Of a DNA stretch of 64,000 nucleotides, positions 48,573 to 60,500 are shown piece by piece. The number at the start of each line of letters is the position of its first letter. The first letter of the stretch is position 1. The position numbers were made by a program, and so were the translations under genes. Below the pieces are notes generated by a model. That model saw only the letters and a list, made by a program, of their open reading frames with translations. It did no database searches and was not told the DNA's origin. Source of the DNA: Micractinium sp. NFX-FRZ (lineage: Eukaryota > Chlorophyta > Trebouxiophyceae > Chlorellales > Chlorellaceae); the NCBI GenBank assembly GCA_029339195.1, contig JAPTJF010000009.1, positions 284,886 through 348,885 of the forward strand, in the 5' to 3' direction.

Positions 48573-50056
48573 TCAGCACTGGTAAGGGCTGAACTTGCAG
48601 GCGGTGCTGGCAATCTTGACCACTGCAGGGGCAGGGGGCAGGGGGCCAGGGCTTGTGCTGTGGAGGGTGGACAGGCGGGCGGGCGGGCAGGGAGGCAGTC
48701 AGGCGTCAAAAGGAAAGCCCAGCATGGGGTAGGGTGGGTTCCAGGAGCGCAGACCGGGATGGCGCAGCGTCTATCAGTACTGGCGTCACGGTAGCGGCCG
48801 CCCCACAGTGAGCACCCAGCACAGCAACCACAGCATGGCACAGCACGTCAGGGCAGAGCACAGCACAACCCGCTCACCTCCCTGCAGGCCCTCTGGAGTG
48901 CTCTGCACGCCCACCGCCGCCAGGGAGCTCGCCAGTGCGGCCTCGCAGGCGCAGCCAGTCTCGTCAAACTGCGGGGGCAAAGGGGAGGCGGAAGAAGGGG
49001 GGAGACAGGCAGGGGACAGGTGCGCTAAGCCTTCTCATCAGTGCCGATCAACCTCTCGCCCAGTGGCGTGGCAGGCACGCGCCAGACCTGTGCCCGTCCT
49101 GAGCCCTCTTTCCACCCCCCCGCCGGGCCGCCTATGTTGCTCCGTCCGTCCTTCCCGTAAACCCCGCTTCCCCCGCCTCCTTGGCATTCCAAAGACGCTA
49201 CCTCGCCTCGCCCGCCGGCCCACCCAGCCCACCCAGCCCACCTTCTTGACAACGGTGCAGCAGTTTTGTGTCGGAAGGCCCGCGGGCAGGCCGCCAATGA
49301 CTGCCTGGATCTTGGCATCATCAGGCGGGGAGGTCGAAGTCAGAGGGTACTGCTCAGGCTGGTTCAGGTACTCACTGCACAGGCAGGTGAAGGTTGGAGT
49401 GAGGGTGCAATCAGGTGGCGCCCAGGGCCTGGCCTGGCCCGCCAGGTGATAACACACACAGTGGGAGGGGGCGTTACGGGCTGGGCCAAACTCATGGTGC
49501 GTGCAACTGGCGCCTGTCTCGCCCCTCTGCCCAAAGCTGCACTCAGTCCCACGCACAGTTCTGCCGAGCAGATGGACAGCATCTGGCCGCCTGTGGCGTG
49601 AAGGGTGGGGAGAAGCGAAGGAAGCAGAGGGGTTAGAAGTGGAAGAGGCACCCGCTGCTGCGGTCGGCAGGACGTGGCAGCGGCTCAGCTGTTGTTCCGC
49701 ACACCTCGCACTTCACTTGCCCAGTGAGCTGCCCCAGACTGGTCAAGGCCTACCGATGGGGATGCAGGTCTGGGCACGCGAAGCTTGGCCGGCCACTGCA
49801 GGGGTTGGGTGGTGAGACAGCCAGGGTGCGGCAGGTTGAGTGGGCGCCACAGGCTGGGCACTCCTGTCGGAACCCCAATCGCATCGCCCTCCGCCGCTCA
49901 GACCCAAACGAAAAGAGCTCAAAAGGCACTTTGCGTGGCCCCGACAGCCCACAGCCACGCGGCAAGGTTGCGTGCAGTGCAGCTCTGCTGTGTCTCACCG
50001 CAAGCGGCGCCCAGAGCCAGCAGCAGCAGGAGGACGGTGGGGCAGTAGCGGGCCAT
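48573..50056 (-). CDS. Small secreted eight-cysteine protein, plant lipid-transfer-protein-like (135 aa)
   Basis: Exons in transcript order: 49999-50056, 49754-49795, 49557-49590, 49242-49374, 48878-48968, 48573-48622; 408 nt, phases 1,1,2,0,1 all matching. The start ATG opens a signal peptide (MARYCPTVLLLLLALGAAC). The mature part has exactly eight Cys in the order C...C...CC...CxC...C...C: C30, C41, C83-C84, C95, C97, C128 and the final C135. This is the eight-cysteine motif of plant non-specific lipid-transfer proteins and hydrophobic seed proteins. The segment CCTVVKKFDETGCACEAAL looks like the CC-to-CxC helix of type-2 nsLTPs. Differences are the long C41-CC gap (41 residues) and the short CC-CxC gap (10). 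Such proteins bind lipids in a helical, disulfide-stapled cavity outside the cell. The 34-nt third exon is the weakest part of the model. Confidence 0.74.
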
Positions 50057-53000
50057 GTCGAGGAGTGCCAGGACCTTGGAGAAGACGGAACAGGAAAGGG
50101 TTGTGTGGGGAGAGAGGATGGTTCGGGGAGGATGACGCCGAGCTCTTTCCCGACTTTCTTTAGTCGTGGGGCTGACGAGGCAGCCCCGTCTTTGGAGGGG
50201 GGCCAAGACACGCCCTTCTCCCCAACCCTTGGAGTTCTGACCGCTTCATCAACCACACCGCCAAAGGGTGAGGAACACGCGCTTTGATGGGATAGCACAG
50301 CACCTGCCACATGTTTACACCAGCTCAGCGCGGCATCCACCGCTGGCGGGCCAGCGGTATGCATCTGCTCGCCTTGCGTGGCTTAGCAGATGCCGCTCGT
50401 GTGCCTGCCTGGCATGCATCTAGCCTGTCAGTCGGCCTGCCAGCCACACCAACAGCATGCTGGCGGCTGGCACAACCTCATGGTAACTGCTGCTGCATGG
50501 GCGGGAGGGGTGCTCAGTCGCTGCCTGCCTGCTTGCCAAGTTGCCTGCCTGTGTCAGCTGACCCCTCCCCACCTCCGCTGTTCCCCAGCGGGGCCACTTG
50601 CAGTTACGTGGCTGGTTGCGCAGCGCCGCGCCTGCATGTTTCAAGGAACGCAGGGCCAACGCACGTGGCTGCCACCGTGTCACGGAACTGACGCAGGCTT
50701 GGCTGGCACAGTGCCGCCCCCTGCTGCCAGGCGCCACTACGGGAAGGGTTTTGGGGCAGCACCCCAATCATTAGTTTCGACGCCCTCCGTTCTCCTGTCT
50801 CATGAGTCCTGCTGGCTCCTTGGACTTGGGATGTATTTATGATGAATCATCCTGTGCTTGACGCTGCTGTCATAAGGAGCCGGGGACGAACTGAATTGCA
50901 GCGTGCACACGGCATGTGCTGTCCCGGACCTGCTGCCCATCTATTGCGGTTGTACTTCTGCACGGCATGGCGTGTGGCGCCCGCTGCTGCTGCAGAGGCA
51001 GGCTGACAAGGTCGCAAACAGTGTAGGGAGGCACCGGCAGCTGCTGCCGCCACCAGACAACCCCTCCCCGCCCCCGGCTCCAACCACTGGTTTTGCTCAG
51101 TGAGTGATAAGTTGCCTGTGGCTGCTGTCCCGTGTGCCGCTGATCTTGTGCTACGGTTGCTGTTGGGTTACCACAAGCTGACTGTCGCACAGTGCTAGTA
51201 CAAGGGCATCAGCTGCTGCATCAGGCAAGAGCCGTTTCTGCTCCTGCCCCTCTTCTGGCCGCCGCCGCTCAGGGGCGCCCAGCATTACGCGCGTCTGACC
51301 GCCCGCCAAACTGCCAGCTGTTGCGGCTGGACTGGCTGCCGCACCACCCATAGATCATGTTCGACGTGGATAGAACATACTGAGGCCTGTCAGCAGCTCT
51401 GTCGATGCTCAAAAGAGGAGGCAGGCCATGCATGGTATACATGGCCATGGTGCCGCACCGCCGTGCGCCACACTGGCAGGCGGTGAGGTGGGGGGACGAG
51501 CCCCGGCACTGGCTTGGCTCGTGGCTCCCCGCTGCCTCCCACCACATGTGAACCAACTGCCGCACACCACGGCGTCAGAGGCCCATGAGGCGTGCGGCAA
51601 CTTGCCGCCGGCAAGTAATCCCAGTCGCCGTTGGTGCGGCTTCGCGATCTTCGGGGGGCCAGCGGGTGCATGGGATGCTAACCACACAGGGCTCCCCAAG
51701 GGCAGCGCTGCCGACATGCTGCAGTGACCTCCAACTCGCTCCGCAGTTGCTACCGTAGTTTGCACCACGGGCTGTCATGTATGGCACCTTGGCAGTGAAG
51801 TTAGGTTCCGGCAGGACGAGAGAAGCACACGCCCTGATTAGGAACCCTAGTTGACTGTGGCCGACAAAGGGGGGTCCTGCATGATGCTGGCACTAGCATG
51901 GGGGAGAGGGCACGCAGGCAATGCCCAAGCCCCAATTGCACTCTTGTACAGATTTCCGGCCAACAGGGCGCATGTCGGGCCGCAGCCGGCATGCAGCAGG
52001 AGTGCTCCGCAGGGTGGGGGGCGACTTGCTACGCCGGGCCTCTCAAGCCCAATACCTCTTCCAGTGAACTGCGCTGGTTCCCCCCGCCACCTGCCGCTTT
52101 TCTCCTCTGACAGTGACACGGGGCCGGCCACCTGCAGCAGGCAAAGAGGATGCAAGAGCGGCGCGGCACAGACTCCCAACCCAACAGTCCGGGCTCCCAC
52201 AGGGTGTGCCGTGCACAGCGCTGAGTCAGCTGTGTGGCACCGAGGCAGGCGCCATGGCGCGCCCAGCTTGCACGGCAAGAGTGTTTGCGTCACACAGGCT
52301 CGCAGGCATGACTGCTCTCTTTCAGGCCGCTTGACCCTGTGCTGCGGCACTACCTCCCCATGCACCCGCGTGCTGTCGGCAGGTGGTCCTGCGGGACTGG
52401 CATCGTAGGGCTGCCCTGCTCCTGGCGGTGACATGCTGCTGCTGGCAGCGACAGCAGCCTTGCCTTCTGTAGCAAGATTTGCCTGGCCGTTGCCGGCAGT
52501 GACCGCCGCCGGTGCTTCTGCTATCTGCCTGCACCCGCCCACAAGCCGGTACATGCGCCGGCCGCGGCTTCACGCGCTTGCGTCGGGCCGGTCAGCATGT
52601 GGCATGTATCCGGGCATCAGGCGGGAAAGACCTTGTGCAAACGCCCTGTCCGGCCGACGGACGTCCTCTGGAGGGGACCGACTCTTGGGGACGGCAGGGC
52701 TCCCCCTGTGGCTTCACTTCTTGTTGTTAACCCTTTTCACTTCACACACTTTTCAAGCCGGGCAAACGTTTCAGCGCTCCCAAAATGCCAGCGTGGCAGT
52801 CCCACGACACCGTGGCACGTTTCGCCGTACTCTGGCAGCCGAGGGACCGCGCTCCCCGGCCCGCAGTCATGCGCATGGGACTATAATTCAAGCACAAGGA
52901 CCGATGGGCGGCGCGGAGGTGCTCGCTCAGGGGGTACTGCTGTTCGCTCCATCCAGGGGTGGCTGCAGGGTGGCTGTGTCCCAGGCTGCCTGCAGGACGC

Positions 53001-54535
53001 AATGCTCTAGCAAACTTGGGAAGCACTGAGATGGTCCGGCCAATTGACGTGCCGTTTTGTGGGTGAGCCCCTCCTAAGGGATCTGAATGGGGCTCAGCCA
53101 GTGGAGCAGTGCGCCAAAGTGGGCAACAGCTGCAGGCCCCGGCCTGGCACCCAGACAACTTGAGAGGGCAGTGCCCAGGCATCCCGCAACGCCGCAGCTG
53201 GCCTGACATGTGTGGCTTGCGTGTGCAGGCCTAGATGGCGGCATGCCCCGGGTGTAGTCTGGAGCCAGCACAGGGTGCTGCGGTGCCGTTACTCAGCCAC
53301 CTGGCTTGCTTTGCCAGCCTACGTGCATGGCAGACAGGCTGCTGTTGCCATCAAGCCATCCCTTCACACCGCTTCGGGGTGGCGCTAAAGTGTTGACTAC
53401 AGCCGAAGTGTTGACTACAGCGAGCTCCCATGCGCCCAGGTGCCCATGCGCTCAGGTGCCGCTCTCTTCTTGGCCCCCAATCAGTGCACGCCCGCCCGCC
53501 TGCGCCCCTCCTGCTGCCTGCTGAGAAGGAGACACTGTCCGTGTCTCCGCTGAGTCCCCCGGCTTCGGGCGGCAGCCGCCCCACCTTGATTCGTGGCGCG
53601 CAGGTCATGTGCCTCAAGCGCCCACTGTCACCGCTTATACCTGGCACCGGCATGCCGGCCAGATGCAGGCTGCCGTAACAGCGGCGTCAGGTGCCCCAGT
53701 GGAGGAGTGCTCCTGAGTGTTCCCGCCCTCGCGGCATTTCCCCACGCTATCCTCAAATCAAATAGCTGTGCTCTATACAAACGAAGTCTGATGAACAGGC
53801 GCGGGGCCTCTTTGGGTGGCAGGATGCTTGGCCATGCCAGGACAAATGCCAAGCGCAGCGCAGCACCGTCACCTGCCACCGCTGTGGCAGCGGCAGGCCT
53901 GGGAAGCTGGTTTTGCGACTTCATCAGCCATGCTGCCATCGTGTGACGAGCCGGGTTCCTGTCATTGGGGAAATCGCGAAGCAAAAGAGAACGTGTACGA
54001 AAATGAAGAAGGACGGGAGTGAGGGGGTGTGGGGCAGGTCCTGCCAGGACAGCAATCCTGGCGGTTTTGCGTGCAGCCGTATGTCAATCATAGCGGTTTA
54101 GCTCTTTATGATGGCATTCTGTGGTTCGGGTCGTTCGAACTGAGGAGGAAACCAGAGCTTGCTCGCTCGTACTCGCCTCCCCGGCAGTCCCGGTTCCTCG
54201 GGCGCGCTGGGAGGCTCGCCAGGCAGGGATCTCGCGGGTCCAGCACCACCAAAGGACTTGGAACTACCGAAGACCCCACCGGCCCGACCCCACCGTCCGA
54301 CTGCGAGTGACTGCACGCGGGCCCCGTGGAAGCCCCACGACGTGAGGCACGCCCTGGATGGCCAGGCCGCCAGGGAGCTCTCCTAACAGCAGAACAGCAA
54401 GCTAAGGGCGCCCGGGCGCGGACCGGGAACAGTCGCACCTCCCGTCGCCGTGTGTCGCACCCCTTCGGAGGTTCTCAACACCAGTCTGTGGCGCGCTTGA
54501 ATCACTGCAGGGAGCCCACAATCTGAGCAGCCGCC
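50057..54535. other. 4.5-kb spacer between the divergent LTP-like and NHL/LCCL genes; no supported gene
   Basis: Only chance-type GC-rich ORFs are visible, none with a recognisable domain or splice chain. Small features: two pairs of direct repeats (53388-53458), the first containing TTGACT, and a TCGTACT motif at 54167-54173 about 365 bp before the NHL/LCCL start. An acceptor-like ACTGCAG ends at 54510, 25 bases before that start, suggesting a leader intron. Confidence 0.55.
53388..53458. repeat. Two adjacent pairs of 16-bp direct repeats
   Basis: AAGTGTTGACTACAGC occurs exactly at 53388-53403 and 53406-53421. CCCATGCGCCCAGGTG (53427-53442) is followed at once by a copy with one change (53443-53458). 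The first pair carries TTGACT, which fits the W-box core bound by WRKY factors. Confidence 0.85.
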
Positions 54536-57500
54536 ATGGCGGCACCGCCGCACAGGACGGCGGACCCTCGCTGGCGGCGCGGCCAGCAGCCGGCGGGGCA
54601 CGCCGCCGCCGGCGTGTGGGTCGCCGCGCTGGCGCTGGCACTGCTGCTGTGCGGGTTAACACCGCCTGCAGACGCGGCAAGTGATGCAGGCAAGTGTGAC
54701 AGCCTAGTAGGGTGTGCGTCGGCCGAGTTTGGTATTGAAGGTCACAGCAGCCCGCGCGGTGACGCTCGCGTGGAGCGCGTCGTGCCGCCGTGCCGTGCGC
54801 GCCGTGTGTGGTGTGCCTCAATGCTGCATGCCTGCAGCACACCTTCCAGCACCTTTCCGGCAGCTCCAGGTCGCGCTTTGGGATGACCTGCCTGCACTAC
54901 AGTACAGGAACACTGATGCCTGGATGCTGCGCCTCTGGCCGTACCGTGCTGCAGGCGCCATCGCCACATTTGCGCAGTTCAGCAAGCTGCGTGGGCGCGC
55001 GCTGCAGCAGGACGACCAGCAGCCTTTTGCAGACACAGGAAACGGCCTGTACCCGGTGAGTCCCCCGCCATGCCCCAAAGCAGCAGCTGTGGGCAGGCGG
55101 CGAAGACACGGCAGGCCAGCTGCCGCCGCAGCCCCCAGCCGCTGCGTGTATGCGGGTGCCTGGCGATTCCCCCGCTGCCGCCTCAACACCTGCCTCCCTC
55201 CTTCTGCCCACCCCGCAGTTTATTGCCCACTGGGGCGGCCCCAGCCCAGGGAATGCCTCTGGGATGTTCACCAACCCATATGACATCGCGCGCGACTCCC
55301 AAGGCAACTTTTATGTGCGTGTGCCTGGCGGCAGCCCGGTACCGGCGGCTTTCGTGCTGCAGCAGCCCGGCCCACCGGCAGCAAGCAGTGGTGCAGCAGA
55401 CAAAGGGCGCAGCAGCCTGTGATGCAAGCAGCTTGGCACAGCAGGAGCATTTGTGCAGCAAGGGGCCTGCCGGTGTCCACTTCAAAGGACGGCGGCCATG
55501 GTCGCCAGGGCTGCAGCATGCGCGGAAGCGCGGCCGCAAGATGCCCCGCCCAGCCCGCTGCCCGCTCGCCCGCCCCATGTGCTGCGCTGCCCCCCCGCCC
55601 ACCACCCTCCTCCCCTCCCACCCGCCGGCGTGCGCAGGTGCTGGACTCTGGCAACACGCGTGTCGTCAAGTACAGCTCAAGCTTTGTGTACCTCCTTCAG
55701 TGGGGCGCCTATGGCACCCGTCCCGGGGAATTCATGTTCCCCGAGGGCATTGCGGTGGACTCACAGAACAATGTGTTTGTCACCGACGGAGGCTCCTACC
55801 GCATACAGCGCTTCACCTCCGCCGGCCAGTTTGTGCGGGAGTGGCGGTCCAAGGGCGGCAACGCCGACGAGATCGTGGGCATTGCCATCGACTCCAGGGA
55901 CCAGCTGTATGTGGCGGACCGCAAGAATCGGCGCATCCAGGTGCGCACCGCGGCTGCCCCGCGGCGAGTGGGTCCTGCTGCCTGTATGTGTGAAGTGATT
56001 GGGTGAGCTGGGGGAGTGCGGGAGGCCGCGCAATGTCCGATGCAGCCATGGGGGTGGGGGGCATTATGGGACAAAGAGGGGAGGGGCAGGAGCTGGGGCC
56101 CAGGAGAGAGCGGGATGGAGAGGGGCAGACGCTGGGGCGGCGTTGGGTGGGCAGTGGGCAGGGTCGTGTGCTGGGTTAGGAGTGAGGGACAGGGGGCAGG
56201 GGCTGACAGCAGGCGCTCATCTCGCGCACCGGGCCGCTCCAATATCACACACGCCCCTCCTCCACCACACCGCACCGCTCTCCCCCCTGCCTGCCCCCGC
56301 CCCCCTCTCACGAATGGTATACTAACCACGACACCGCACCGAACCGGTCTCCCCCCTCCACCCCCCCGCCCCCGCAGCTCTTCTCCAACACCGGCACGTT
56401 CCTGCGCGAGTGGACCAACACGCAGCGCGACGGGTCGGGGGAGGCCTTTGACTCGCCCACCTACATTGCCGTCGACCGCAACAACGACGTGTACATCGCC
56501 GAGTCGGGTGTGTCGGACATCAACGGGCAGATTAAGAAGATGACTAGTGAGGGCAACTACCTGCTCAAGTGGGGCACCCTGGGAGGAGACATCTCGCAGT
56601 TCCGGGGCATCGGCGGCATCGAGACGGACGCGGCCGGCAACGTGTTTGTGTCAGACCCCTGGAACTGCCGCATCCAGAAGTTCAAGCCCGACGGCACCTT
56701 TATCCTCCAGTTTGGCGCCTGCGGCCCCTCGGCCTACAACCTGGAGTACTCCAAGGGGCTGGCGCTGGACGACAACGGCGGCGTGTGGGTGTCAGACGCA
56801 GGCTGGAACGCGGTCAAGCTGTTTGGAGGCAGCGGAGTGATGTGAGTGTGGGATGACAGGGAGGGGTGGCCTGGCCGGGGTTGCTGACAGCGCAGGGGAG
56901 GAAGGACAGCAGGGAGTGCGGAGCGCCTTGAAGCGGGGGCCGAGCAGGGTGGGCTCTGCAGCCGCCAGATCCGCCTGCTGCTGCCCGCCGGTGCGTGCAG
57001 CCACCCGCCTGCTTGTTTGCATGTGCGTGCTGCCACACCAGCAGTTCTGGGCATGCCAAGCCCACGCCATGCTGACCAAGCTGCTGCTGCTGCTGTGCCT
57101 GGCCTCCTGCCTTTGTTGCCGTCTGCAGCCGTGCACCGCCGACTGTGAGCAAGAAGCCGCCGCCCCCACGGCGGCCGCCACCCCCGCGTGCCCCCGTTGG
57201 CCCATTCCCCACGGCCAGCCCGCCCCCTGCCCGGCCATCACCGCCGGAGCGCTCCCCGCCTTCCCCGCGGCCCCCGCCCCCGGACCGGCCACCCCCATCC
57301 CCACGCCCGCCCCCACCCAGCCCTCGCCCTCCGCCGCCGGACCGGCCGCCGCCATCCCCACGCCCGCCTCCACCCGACCCTCGTCCTCCACCCAGCCCTC
57401 GCCCTTCCCCGCCGCCCCCAGCCCCGCGCCCACCTTCCCCACCGCCCCCATCCCCACGCCCGCCTCCGCCCGACCCGCGCCCACCACCCAACCCACGCCC

Positions 57501-60500
57501 ACCGCCACCGGACATGCCGCCCCCATCCCCACGCCCACCGCCGCCCGACCCCCGTCCTCCACCCAGCCCTCGCCCTTCCCCGCCGCCCCCGTCCCCACGC
57601 CCGCCTCCGCCAGACCCACGCCCACCGCCCAACCCTCGCCCCCCGCCACCGGAGAGGCCGCCACCGCCACCAGCACCGCCGGCTCCCATTGTCGCGTGAG
57701 TGCCTGCCGCACCTGGTGAAATATGAGTGCCACAAGGTCTTCACTCAGGCGGGGGCGTCACCCCCAGGAAGATGGGGAGTCACCTTGGGCACCTTGGGCG
57801 AGTCGCCTTGGGCATGGACTAAACCCACATGCTGCAGCCTGCCCTCATCATGCGCTGGGCCGCTACCACCTCGTGCAACTCGTTGGGTGGCTTCTTGCTC
57901 CCAACTGGGGGCACGTGCAGGTGGCCTCAGGCAGCAGGCAGATGTGCTACCATAGCGAGCAAGCTTAACGCGTGTGCAGTGCACCCAGCGATGCCCGCTG
58001 CTCAACCTGTGCCTCCACGCCTCCCGCCCGCCTGGCATGCAGTGTCACGTGCGCCAACTCAGCCATCGAGTTTGTGAGCGGCAACACGCGTTACCTCCGC
58101 GTCATCTGCCCCGCCGGCTGCTCCCTCCAGTCCAGCCGCACCGTGTGGGGCGGCGCTGCCCCCTCGGACGGCCTGTATGCCGAGGACTCCAACATCTGCC
58201 GGGCCGCCATCCACGGCGGGATCATCACAGATGCCGGAGGCATGGTCACCATCTTCTGGAGGCCGGGCCTGCCAGAGTATGGAGGTGAGCCTTTGAGGGG
58301 GTGGGAAGCATGGGAGGCGGGCAGTGGTGAAGGGGCAGGCGGAGGTGGGCAGAGGCAGGCGGCAGGGCAGCTACATGGGCCACTGCACCGACCCGACTGG
58401 CCTGACTGGCTGGAAAGACAGAGCTCACCCCCGGCTGACACAGTGCTGCCTAGTGCGGCGCGCCTGGCCCTGCTTGTGGCATTGCGGCGCCCGCGCCGTG
58501 CTCACGCGTCTTTGGCGCAGCACCAGGGCAAGCCCCTCAGCCCCGCTGACCTCGCCCGCTCCCCGCTCCCCCATGTGCAGGCTCCACCCAAAACGGGATC
58601 ATCACAAAGAGCGGCGGCTCCTGGGCCGGCAGCTTTGGGGTTGAAATCGCCCCAAGCTTCCCGCCGCCGTCGCCGCGCCCACCGCCCCCGCGCGTAACGT
58701 CCCCCGACTGCCCACCCACGTCCACCCTGGTCACGTGAGTGCGCAGCCTGTGGGGTTGCTCTGGGCTGAAGCCCTACGGTGGCTGTGCTGTGGCAGAGGG
58801 GTGGCAGCGATGAAGTACAGGCGGGAGCAGCCCAGGAAGCAGCTGTGCCACCTGATGGGGGCGCCTCCCTCTCTCTCCCTAGTGCCCACCCCTCGCTGGC
58901 CCCACCACGCCTGTTTGTTGCCCTGTTCACCAGCCCCCTTTGGTTCTGCAAATGTGTGCGCCTTCAGCTTCCCCTCCCCACGGCTGTCTGTTTAGCCTGC
59001 TGGCCCTGCCTTCCCACCTCCTCTCTGAGCCTCCTCATCTCCCCCCCCCCCCTGCTGTGCCTGCTGCCCCCCTCCCTCTCCCCCGCCCGCAGGGCCACCT
59101 GCGTCAACACCGCCCTCGACTTTATCTCCTTCAACGACCGCTGCCGCCGCGTGGTGTGCCCCTCCGGCTGTGCCAGCCAGACCAGCCGCAGCGTGTGGGG
59201 CGGCTGGGCGCCCTCCGACGTGCTCTACGCCGAGGATTCCTCTGTCTGCCGGGCCGGCATCCACGCCGGGGTGATCACTAACTCTGGAGGCACGATGCTC
59301 ATTGGCTGGCAACCAGGGCTCGAGGCATACGGAGGTGCGCAGGGCAGGGAGGCGCCGGGCAGCCGCGCAGCCTGGGTTCCTTGCAAGCCTGTGGCCGCCA
59401 AGCCGCCGGGGGCCGGCCTCTCACCGCCGCGGCCTGCGCACGCAAGTGTGCGACGCCAATTGGCCCGGCACTGCATGGCCCTGGTTGGCTGGCCGTCTGC
59501 CTGGCTGGCTGGGGTGCAATCAAGGGTGAACAAAAGAGCAGCCGCCAGGCCCAGTGCTGCAAACGATTGGGCATCCGCTCCCTCCTGCGACCCCCAGCCG
59601 TGGTTGCTGACTGTCCGCACTGTTGGCTACCCCTTGGTGCAGGCGTCACCAAGAACGCCATCGAGTCCAAGCCGGGAGGCTCCTGGCCGGGCAGCTTTGT
59701 TGCGGGAGCGGCCACCGGCGCCGTGGCCAGCCCTCCGCCGCCCGTCGCCGCTGGGGAGTGCCCAGCGCTCTCCCCGCTCGTCTCGTGAGTGCCGCACCTG
59801 CATGACGTATGTTCTCGCGCCTTGCCAGTGTGGCTGGTGCTGGTGCGTGCCGTGCTGCACGGCCATGCATGCCTGCTCAAAAGCTCGCAAGTGCTGGCCG
59901 CAAGACCCGGCACCACCGCCAGCACACCCCCAGCTCTGCTGCAGCAGCGCATGCCTCCCTCCCTCGCTGCCATGCCTCCCTCCTCTTGGCCACTCCATTC
60001 TGTGCACTTGTGCACACACACTGCAACAGCAGAGGACTCGCCTGCCCTCCCAACCCCTCCCCTGCAGCGGCACATGCGTGACTGTTGGCGAGGAGGTTGT
60101 GAGCATCAACAGTCCATGTGCACGCGTCACCTGCCCCTTCTTCTGCGCAAGCCAGACCACTCGCGTGGTCTACGGAGGCACTGCCCTCACATCCAGCCTG
60201 TATGCCCAAGAGTCGAGCATCTGCCGTGCCGCGCTGCACGCTGGCGTGGTCTCCGCTTCCGGCGGCGTGGTGCTCGTCACGTGGAGGCCAGGGCAGAACG
60301 CCTACGGAGGTGCGGACGGGGCATGGGGCAGACCCTGTGCAGGGTCAGGGCTGCATGCAGAAAAGAAGGGCGGCAGAGCAGAACCTCACTGCGTCTGTCC
60401 TGTGCGCTGCAGCTGTAGGCAACCCAACCCTCGAGCATGCCTTGCAGCAGTGCTCTGCGCACCCGCAGTCGTGGCCCCACACCCTCCCCCTTGCCGTACA

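Noticed and set aside
56814..57689. Gly-rich minus-strand ORF of 291 codons
   Set aside because: It is the antisense of the Pro-rich stalk exon; CCN-rich DNA gives GGN-rich open frames on the other strand.
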